DNA of 20,492 nt from Candidatus Krumholzibacteriia bacterium (lineage in GTDB: Bacteria > Krumholzibacteriota > Krumholzibacteriia > LZORAL124-64-63), in assembly GCA_028718575.1 (NCBI GenBank), contig JAQULN010000002.1, forward strand, positions 1-20,492, read 5' to 3'. Positions 7,935-13,353 of this stretch are shown piece after piece. Numbering within the stretch: position 1 is the first letter of the stretch; every line of letters starts with the position of its first letter. The notes under the pieces were generated by a model. The model saw nothing but the letters and a program-made list of their open reading frames with translations, searched no databases and was not told where the DNA came from. Both the position numbers and the translations under genes were made by a program.

Positions 7935-8028
7935 ACTGGACGCCGGCCACAACAGCGACGTTCTCCAGGCGCGACGTCCAGTTGCTGTAGAAGTCGTCGT
8001 TGCAGGCGATCAGATTCAGGTCTTGATC
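7934..8028 (-). pseudogene. Fragment of a secreted-protein domain (PPC-like)
   Basis: On the minus strand an open stretch reads DQDLNLIACNDDFYSNWTSR, then LENVAVVAGVQ. 'D..L.LIACNDD...S.LE.V.V.AG' is the signature of the pre-peptidase C-terminal (PPC) type beta-sandwich domain found in secreted proteins of this group of bacteria. Only about 32 residues remain: both ends stop abruptly, at the end of the membrane-protein pseudogene on one side and at the start of the plus-strand sorting-domain fragment on the other. No start codon or ribosome-binding site fits. It is best read as a piece of a larger gene caught between two rearrangement junctions. Confidence 0.5.
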
Positions 8029-8029
8029 A

Positions 8030-8482
8030 ATGAACGATCCTGTTAACGCATTGGCTGTCTACGACAACGCGCTGATTGCGGGTGGGAGTTTCACGGCGGC
8101 GGGCGGCACGGTGTCTGCGTTCCTGGCATTCTGGAACCCCTATGTCGTGAGCATCGAAGATGACCCCGATGACGGCGATGAACCGCAGGCGACCGTTCCG
8201 ACCGCCCTGGCCATCAGCGCAGTAGCGCCCAATCCGTTCAATCCGCGCACGACGATCTGGCTGGATCTGCCGCGGTCCGGCGGCGTCACCATTGCGGTAC
8301 ATGACTTGCGCGGGAGGCTGGTGCGCACGCTGTGGCGCGGCACGCTGGCGGAAGGCCGGCATCCGGTAGCGTGGGATGGAACGGACGATCGCGGCCAGCA
8401 GGCGGCCTCAGGCGTCTATCTTGTCCGCGTCGTGACCGCTGACGGCGAGCAGCGGGCGATGAAGGTGACGTTGAGCAGGTGA
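8030..8482 (+). pseudogene. C-terminal remnant of a secreted beta-propeller protein with sorting domain
   Basis: 150 codons open from 8030. The first 40 (MNDPVNALAVYDNALIAGGS, FTAAGGTVSAFLAFWNP) match the repeat unit 'VNALAVY...LIAGG.FT.AGG....IA.W' of secreted delta-60/propeller-like proteins. The last 90 are a FlgD/T9SS-like sorting domain with VAPNPFNPRTTIWLDLP, IAVHDLRGRLVRTL and 'ASGVYLVRVVTADG', ending MKVTLSR. A TGA only 6 bp upstream closes the frame, no signal peptide exists and no ribosome-binding site is visible, so the ATG is just an internal Met: the signal peptide and most repeats are gone. The domain pair is normal for the group; the loss of the 5' part is the oddity. Confidence 0.7.
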
Positions 8483-8559
8483 TCGGACTCCCGGCGGGGC
8501 GGCTGGGGAGAGGGGTCGAGAAATTCCTACACGCGGACCGTCGAAGACCTACACGGCGC

Positions 8560-8735
8560 CGGCGCCGTCGCCAGGCGCGCCGATCAGCAGGCGCGCGGCC
8601 ACGGCCGGATGACTCACGACCTGGATCTCGTCATCGACCTCGCGCCGGACAACCTCCGCCGCTCGTTCGCGGCGCGCCTGACGGAACGAGTTCCCGCGCA
8701 ACCAGCAACATTCGCGTCGACCTGCTCACCCCGGC
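8560..8735 (+). pseudogene. Nucleotidyltransferase-fold remnant
   Basis: This stretch contains ARGHGRMTHDLDLVIDLAPD followed by NLRRSF. 'A.GHGR.T.DLDLVID.APDNLRR' is the conserved core of small nucleotidyltransferases of the AbiEii/DUF6036 type, where the two Asp of DLDLVI bind metal. The usual preceding 'VVGGxAA' motif is not visible, although the segment upstream (RTVEDLHGAGAVARRADQ) could be its frameshifted relic, and the C-terminal half is lost. Such proteins often come from toxin-antitoxin or phage-defence loci. What remains is too short to function. The 301-bp stretch 8483-8783 holds nothing else recognised. Confidence 0.45.
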
Positions 8736-8783
8736 GCCCGCCATCGCGCAACTGGGTGATGCTGCCGGCTCGCCCCGCGACCG

Positions 8784-9977
8784 CTAATCCACCTCCCCGT
8801 CCGCATCGGTCCTGACGACGAGGACGTCGGTGGACCACGAGACACCGGGCAGCCGCGTGCGGCCGCAGAGGATGCACCCGCCGTCGGCGGTCGGCGCGGC
8901 GGCGTAGCACCAGTCGTCCCCCGAGCCGAAGGTCTTCTCCCAGAGGAGTTCCCGGTCCGCGTCGAACCTGACCGCCCAGAAGTCGGCCGAATCGTCGGCA
9001 TCGAGCTGCTTGCTGCCCGCGATCAACCAGCCGCCATCGGTGGTCTGCCGGATCTCGGCGCTCGTGTGAACACCCGTGTTTCCGGCGCCTCCGGACCAGA
9101 TCTGATTCCCGGCGTCATCGTAGTTGAAGAACAGGACGAACCGCTGATTGCCGAGGGTCACATCGCCCATGACGACGTACGTCCCGTCGTTGATCCGGGA
9201 GAGCGCCGTGGGGTAGGCGGCATACTGCGTGGGGACAGTGTGCATCCAGTGGTTGTTGCCGTCCGCGAAGAGCTTGAGCAGCCAGATGCGGCCGCCCGCG
9301 GCTTCATGATTGGAAAACGCGGCGATGAGATACCCGCCGTCCGCGGTCTGCTCGATCGCGACGCCCCGCTCGTCGGCGTCGTCGTAGCCCTTCTCCGCAT
9401 ACCACTGGGTGCCGCCGGCAGCGTCGGTCTTGACCAGCCAGATGTCGTCGTCGTGACCTGCGCGATCCGTCGTGCCCATGACGATGTACCCGCCGTCGGA
9501 GGTCTGCAGGACCTCCGCGGCTTGTTCGTCGCAGTCGCTGTAGCCCTTCAGCGCCTCCCACTCCGTGTTCCCCAGCGCGTCGGTCTTGATGAGCCAGAAC
9601 TGCTGGTTGGCGCCCCGCCAGCAATCCGCGAGAAGGAGATAGCCGCCGTCGGCGGTTGGCACGATGGACCTGCCCAGCGCTCCGCTGGCGCCCGGGATGG
9701 ACTTCGCCCACAGCGTATCCCCGACGGCGTCGATCTTCAGGAGCAGGACCTCGGGCGGGTCGCTCGGTTTCTCGATCCACCCCGTGATGATGCAACCGCC
9801 GTCCGTGGTCTGCTTCATGTCCAGGGCGATCTCGTTGACCGCGCTGCCGTACGTACGCACCCAGCCCGGCGGCGCAGCCGGCGGACTGGCGGGATCGTCG
9901 TCGCCGCCGCAGCCGGCGAGGTGACAGGCCGACGCGAGCGCCGCCGCCGTCAGTGCGAGAACGAGGCGTCGAGACAT
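8784..9977 (-). CDS. Lipoprotein with predicted beta-propeller (QTxDGGYI repeats)
   Basis: 397 residues. The N-terminus is a lipoprotein signal: basic MSRR, a hydrophobic stretch and the lipobox LAGC with Cys at residue 23, followed by GGDDDPASPPAAPP, a flexible linker. The rest consists of about seven copies of a unit of 45 to 50 residues with 'QTTDGGCIITG', 'TADGGYLLLAD', 'QTSDGGYIVMGTTD', 'QTADGGYLIAAFS', 'QTTDGGWLIAGS' and 'TADGGCILCGRT', each followed by 'W.(V/L)K.DA.G...W'. This pattern predicts a beta-propeller on the outer face of the membrane. No enzymatic motif is visible. GGGAGG lies about 9 nt upstream of the ATG. The partial repeat copy C supplies a promoter-like motif about 50 bp upstream. 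Function is unknown. Confidence 0.85.
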   Translation of the reverse strand: MSRRLVLALTAAALASACHLAGCGGDDDPASPPAAPPGWVRTYGSAVNEIALDMKQTTDGGCIITGWIEKPSDPPEVLLLKIDAVGDTLWAKSIPGASGALGRSIVPTADGGYLLLADCWRGANQQFWLIKTDALGNTEWEALKGYSDCDEQAAEVLQTSDGGYIVMGTTDRAGHDDDIWLVKTDAAGGTQWYAEKGYDDADERGVAIEQTADGGYLIAAFSNHEAAGGRIWLLKLFADGNNHWMHTVPTQYAAYPTALSRINDGTYVVMGDVTLGNQRFVLFFNYDDAGNQIWSGGAGNTGVHTSAEIRQTTDGGWLIAGSKQLDADDSADFWAVRFDADRELLWEKTFGSGDDWCYAAAPTADGGCILCGRTRLPGVSWSTDVLVVRTDADGEVD

Positions 9978-10028
9978 GGGATCTACCTCCCGCCCGGAAT
10001 GGTGATACGGCTCAGACCGGTGATCTTG

Positions 10029-10060
10029 ATTGTACCACAGCGATCACCCCGTTCCAAGTC
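10029..10060 (-). promoter_or_regulatory. Repeat copy C (partial): promoter-like block upstream of the lipoprotein gene
   Basis: Read on the minus strand it runs GACTTGGAAC to GTGGTACAAT: -35 TTGGAA (10057-10052), 17-bp spacer, -10 TACAAT (10034-10029). It matches copies A and B at 27 of 32 positions each by my count, including spacer bases such as ATCG, which is more than promoter constraint alone would predict. The downstream leader seen in A and B is absent. The expected transcript start is near 10022, giving a leader of about 45 nt to the ATG at 9977. On its upstream side it directly abuts the IS91 fragment. Confidence 0.55.
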
Positions 10061-10204
10061 GGCGGCGTCCAGCTCGGTCGCCGGGTGGAACGCCACCCCG
10101 TCGGCGCGATCGCCTGAGAACACCCCGTCGGTGACCAGAACCTGGAAGTGCAGGTGGCTGTTGAGGTGGCTGCCGAACCGGTGGACGAAAGCCACGGCGA
10201 CGAA
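10061..10204 (-). mobile_element. IS91-family transposase fragment (HUH region, degenerate)
   Basis: The minus-strand frame reads FVAVAFVHRFGSHLN, then SHLHFQVLVTDGVF and DGVAFHPATELDA. This matches the middle of IS91-type transposases, 'VTF.QRFGSALNLN.HFHVL..DGV(F/Y)...G.V.FH..PPL'. The metal-binding HUH motif, normally H-F-H here, reads H-F-Q, so the catalytic centre is broken. Only about 48 residues remain. Upstream the frame turns into an arginine-rich stretch without similarity; downstream it ends exactly where repeat copy C begins. This piece and the one at 4563-5207 cover different parts of the protein, so whether they come from one element cannot be told. Confidence 0.7.
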
Positions 10205-10381
10205 CCGCGCGGACCGGCGTCGCCGCCTCGCACTCGAGTCCGGCGAATACCCTTGATCAGTCGGGGAATACATGATTTCATTGACGGGTTCGACCGCTTC
10301 GGACCGCCGCCCCCCGATCCGCTCGCTTACGGGCGGCGGGTCAGTTCGTCGAATGAACCCCTGGGGGGCGACGCCGCGCAG

Positions 10382-10453
10382 TGGATCGTCGACGGACCGA
10401 CCGTCGAAGTCGATGCCGGCCGGACGGTGCTCGAGGCCGCGCGGGTCGGGTAG
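10382..10453 (+). pseudogene. Possible N-terminal scrap of a [2Fe-2S] ferredoxin domain
   Basis: The frame reads WIVDGPTVEVDAGRTVLEAA and then RVG before TAG at 10451-10453. This resembles the opening beta strand, turn and helix of plant-type ferredoxin domains at the N-terminus of NuoG, HydA or FdhA ('I.IDG..VEV..G.TVLEAAR..GI.IPTLC'). It stops before any cluster Cys. It lies 30 bp upstream of the NuoEF gene and could be the relic of an iron-sulfur subunit once encoded there. The rest of 10205-10482 shows nothing recognisable apart from the GAGGTGA ribosome-binding site of the next gene. The match is short, so confidence is limited. Confidence 0.35.
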
Positions 10454-10482
10454 CTGACGCCAATCAACGAGGTGAAGAAACG

Positions 10483-12222
10483 ATGACGCCCGAACTGCAG
10501 CAACGGATCGAACAGATCGCTTCGCGATATCCCCAGCGCCGTTCGGCGCTCCTGCCGGCTCTGCACCTCGTCCAGCGCGAGTCGGGCGGCTACGTCGGTC
10601 GGGAACAGCTCACGGGCGTCGCCAAGCTGATCGGCGTACCGGTGTCCGATGCATACGGGGTGCTGTCCTACTACTCGATGTTCGCGCGCAAGCCGATCGG
10701 GAAGTACCACTTGCAGGTCGACACGAACATCCCGGCCATGCTCGTCGGCGCCGAGGAGATCGTCGCCCACCTCGAGCAGACTCTCGACATCCGCGTGGGC
10801 GAGACCACGCCGGACGGTCTGTTCACGCTGTCCACGGTCGAGTGCCTGGCCTCCTGCGGCACCTGCCCCGTGATCCAGGTCGGCGATCGCTACTACGAGT
10901 GCATGACCCGGGAGCGCACCGACGCGCTGATCGCGAGCCTGCGCCGCGGCGTTCTGCCGGATATGCCCGTCACGGCCAACTTCGGCACGACCTGCGACGT
11001 CCTGCTCAAACGACGCGGCACCCCGAATGCCACGAGCATCGAGGTATACCGTCAGACCGGCGGCTATCAGGCCCTGCCGGCGGCCCTGGCGATGGCCCCG
11101 GCGAAGATCGTCGCCGAGGTGAAGGCCAGCAACATCCGCGGCCGCGGCGGCGCGGGCTTCCCGGCCGGCGTCAAGTGGGGATTCCTGGCCAAGAACACCG
11201 GCAAGCCCACCTACCTCATCTGCAACGCCGACGAGGGCGAGCCGGGCACGTTCAAGGACCGGCAGATCATGGAGTACGATCCTCATTTGCTGATCGAGGG
11301 CATGATCATCGCCGGCTATGGCATCGGGGCGAACCTCGGCTTCATCTACATCCGCGGCGAGTTCGCCTGGATCGCGGAGATCCTCGAGCGCGCGATCGCC
11401 GAGGCGAAGCGGGAGGGACTGCTGGGCGGGAACATCCTGGGCAAGGGCTTCGATTTCGACATCATCGTGCACCTGGGCGCTGGCGCCTACGTCTGCGGCG
11501 AGGAGACCGCGCTCATCGAGTCGCTCGAAGGCAAGCGCGGCAACCCGCGCGTCAAACCGCCGTTTCCGGCGGTGGCGGGGCTATACAACTGTCCGACCAT
11601 CGTCAACAACGTCGAGACGATCGCCAGCGTACCGTTCATCATCGAACATGGCGCCGCCGGGTTCACCAAGTTCGGCACGCCGAACAACTTCGGGCCCAAG
11701 ATCTTCGGCATTTCGGGACACGTACGCCGACCCGGCGCCTACGAGTACCCGCTGGGCACTCCGCTCACGGAGCTGCTAGCGGCGGCCGGCGGCGTCGTGG
11801 GACGTTTCAAGGCGGTGATCGTGGGTGGGCTGTCCGTACCCATTCTGACCGCAGCCGAGGCCGAGCACCTCATCATGGACTACGACTCGTGCCTGAAGGC
11901 CGGCACCATGCTCGGTTCCGGCGGCATCATGGTCATGAACGAGACAACCAGCATCCCGCAGGTGGCGCTGCGCGCCATCCGGTTCTACGCTCACGAGTCC
12001 TGCGGTCAGTGCACGCCGTGCCGGCAGGGATCCCGGACCCTCGCCGAACTGCTCGAGACACTGGTGGCCGGCCGCGGCACGAGCGCAGACATCGACCTCG
12101 TCGGGGACCTCTGCAGGACGATCAAGGGGACGACGCTTTGCCCGACCGGCGAGGCCTTTGCGATGCCGATCGAGGCCATGGTCACCAAGTTCCGTGACGA
12201 ATTCGAAGCACTCGTGCGCTGA
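10483..12222 (+). CDS. Fused NuoE-NuoF type NAD(P)H-binding flavin/iron-sulfur subunit of a formate dehydrogenase
   Basis: 579 residues from ATG 10483, preceded by GAGGTGA at 8 nt; an in-frame upstream ATG (10381) would only add arginine-rich non-homologous sequence. Residues 1-150 are a NuoE (24-kDa, thioredoxin-like) domain. Of the four expected [2Fe-2S] ligands (C-x4-C-x35-C-x3-C) only C121 and C125 remain: positions 80 and 85 are Asp and Ala in DTNIPAMLVG. From about 185 on it is NuoF (51-kDa): RGRGGAGFPAGVKW (FMN/NADH loop), NADEGEPGTFKDR, GAYVCGEETALIESLEGKRG and the [4Fe-4S] set C507, C510, C513 and C553 (ESCGQCTPC ... TLCPTGE). FMN, NADH and [4Fe-4S] sites look intact. By analogy with FdsGB and HydB-like proteins it should pass electrons between the iron-sulfur chain of the catalytic subunit and NAD(P). 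The EF fusion is a known arrangement; the missing ligands are unusual. Confidence 0.92.
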   Translation: MTPELQQRIEQIASRYPQRRSALLPALHLVQRESGGYVGREQLTGVAKLIGVPVSDAYGVLSYYSMFARKPIGKYHLQVDTNIPAMLVGAEEIVAHLEQTLDIRVGETTPDGLFTLSTVECLASCGTCPVIQVGDRYYECMTRERTDALIASLRRGVLPDMPVTANFGTTCDVLLKRRGTPNATSIEVYRQTGGYQALPAALAMAPAKIVAEVKASNIRGRGGAGFPAGVKWGFLAKNTGKPTYLICNADEGEPGTFKDRQIMEYDPHLLIEGMIIAGYGIGANLGFIYIRGEFAWIAEILERAIAEAKREGLLGGNILGKGFDFDIIVHLGAGAYVCGEETALIESLEGKRGNPRVKPPFPAVAGLYNCPTIVNNVETIASVPFIIEHGAAGFTKFGTPNNFGPKIFGISGHVRRPGAYEYPLGTPLTELLAAAGGVVGRFKAVIVGGLSVPILTAAEAEHLIMDYDSCLKAGTMLGSGGIMVMNETTSIPQVALRAIRFYAHESCGQCTPCRQGSRTLAELLETLVAGRGTSADIDLVGDLCRTIKGTTLCPTGEAFAMPIEAMVTKFRDEFEALVR

Positions 12223-12227
12223 ACCCC

Positions 12228-12249
12228 CGCGCCGCCGCCCACCGGCGCG
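12228..12249 (+). promoter_or_regulatory. GC-rich hairpin between the NuoEF and receiver genes
   Basis: CGCGCCG (12228-12234) and CGGCGCG (12243-12249) form a perfect 7-bp stem with an 8-nt loop. No T-tract follows, so it is not a standard terminator. In this position, 5 bp after the NuoEF stop, it could stabilise or process the mRNA, or weaken read-through into the receiver gene. The structure is seen; the role is inferred. Confidence 0.4.
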
Positions 12250-12269
12250 AACGAAGGATGGTACACTCA

Positions 12270-12662
12270 ATGACCGACCAAGCGAAGAGTGGCGCGAGGA
12301 TCCTCGTGATCGACGACGATCCCGATATCCATGAGATCTGCCGCCTGATCCTCGAGCCGCAGGGCTACGCGGTCGCGGTGGCCGTTTCCGGCGAGGCCGG
12401 CCGAGCCGCCATGGCGGCCAAACCGGCGGATCTCGTGGTCCTCGACGTGATGATGGAGGAGGCCGACGCCGGCTTCCAGACCGCCCAATGGCTCGCCGCC
12501 CACCACCCCACCGTGCCGGTCATCATGCTATCGAGCATCGCCGATGCCGCCAGCAGCCTGTTCGACACGAGCACGCTCAAGGTGGCCGAACTCATCAACA
12601 AACCGATCACGCCGCAGGATCTCTTGAAGAAGGTTCAACTACTGCTCGCCGCCCGGGCCTGA
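12270..12662 (+). CDS. Stand-alone response-regulator receiver (CheY-like)
   Basis: 130 residues from ATG 12270; a second ATG 12 bp upstream (12258) is possible but lies directly against the GAAGG element, leaving no spacing. It is a single receiver domain with no output domain. The acidic pocket is DDD (15-17), the phosphoacceptor D59 in VVLDVMMEE, the switch Ser at LSS (88-89) and the conserved Lys111 in NKPITP. The variant 'DVMMEEADAGF' is typical of a receiver subgroup found near formate dehydrogenase and hydrogenase genes. It could signal by protein contact, for instance on a redox enzyme or a distant histidine kinase; no kinase is in the window. It sits 47 bp after the NuoEF gene and 27 bp before the ferritin-like gene, which suggests co-transcription with formate metabolism. 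Confidence 0.88.
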   Translation: MTDQAKSGARILVIDDDPDIHEICRLILEPQGYAVAVAVSGEAGRAAMAAKPADLVVLDVMMEEADAGFQTAQWLAAHHPTVPVIMLSSIADAASSLFDTSTLKVAELINKPITPQDLLKKVQLLLAARA

Positions 12663-12689
12663 ACGCGGCCGCGGCGCAAGGAGGCAGAC

Positions 12690-13181
12690 ATGGACGTAAG
12701 GAAGGTTCTGGAGTATGCGCTGGCGCGTGAACGCGAGGGTTTTGCGTTTTTCCGCGATCATGCCGGCCGCGCGAACCATGCCACCGTTGCCGGCGTGTTC
12801 CGCCGGCTGGCCGACGAAGAGCAGACGCATATCCGCTACGTCGAGGCCTTGATCGCCAATCTGGCCGGCGGCGGCGCCGCGGTCGCGGCGCCCGCGCTCG
12901 ACGACAAGCAACGCAGCTTCTTCGACGACCGCGCAGCCTCGGAGATGATCGAGCAGACGACCGCCGAGTCGATGGTGCCGGACCTGCCGGTGCTGCGTAT
13001 GGCCTACATGATCGAGCGCGATCTCGCCGAGTTCTACGCCGGCTGTGCTCCGTTGGCTACCGGGGCGGCGCGCGAGGCCCTGCAGTCGCTCGCAGCCTGG
13101 GAGCGGGGACACGAGAAGCTCTTCAAGGCGCTGCATGATCGCATCTTCGCGGAGTACGCGAACATGCCCTGGGGCGGCTGA
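12690..13181 (+). CDS. Ferritin-like di-iron protein (rubrerythrin-type four-helix bundle)
   Basis: 163 residues; AAGGAGG lies 6 to 7 nt upstream of ATG 12690. Four helices carry the carboxylate pattern of the ferritin/rubrerythrin superfamily: Glu in ALAREREGFAFFRDHA (helix 1), DEEQTHIRYVEAL with E-x2-H-type ligands (helix 2), MIERDLAEFYAG (helix 3) and WERGHEKLFKAL (helix 4). There is no C-terminal rubredoxin Cys4 domain, so it is a 'ferritin family protein' like those annotated beside oxygen-sensitive enzymes in anaerobes. The likely role is peroxide reduction or oxygen/iron protection of the neighbouring formate dehydrogenase. This is inferred from family and position. An electron donor is not visible. 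Confidence 0.85.
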   Translation: MDVRKVLEYALAREREGFAFFRDHAGRANHATVAGVFRRLADEEQTHIRYVEALIANLAGGGAAVAAPALDDKQRSFFDDRAASEMIEQTTAESMVPDLPVLRMAYMIERDLAEFYAGCAPLATGAAREALQSLAAWERGHEKLFKALHDRIFAEYANMPWGG

Positions 13182-13353
13182 GTGGACCGTGGGCGATACG
13201 AGAGGTATATCCTCCCACTCGCCGTCGGCGTCTTGCGACCCATGGCGAGAACGGGCGGATCCGCGCCACTTCAGTATCGCGTTTGACAGCTTGCAACGGA
13301 GACTACATGTTTCTCCGGATTCGATCAGGCATCTTACGCAGCGAGGTAGTAAC
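13182..13353. other. Upstream region of the formate dehydrogenase catalytic gene
   Basis: 172 bp, the longest gap within the plus-strand cluster. It holds a perfect -35 hexamer TTGACA at 13283-13288, with weak -10 candidates (TACATG at 15 bp, CATGTT at 17 bp), so the catalytic gene may have its own promoter. A short interrupted inverted repeat, GAGG...CCTC, lies near 13200. GAGGT 7 nt before ATG 13354 is the ribosome-binding site. Confidence 0.35.

Noticed and set aside
13281..13299. Sigma54 promoter upstream of fdhA (TTGACAGCTTGCA)
   Set aside because: A -24/-12 element needs about five bases between GGC-like and TTGC parts; here only two separate them, and GG is missing from the first box.
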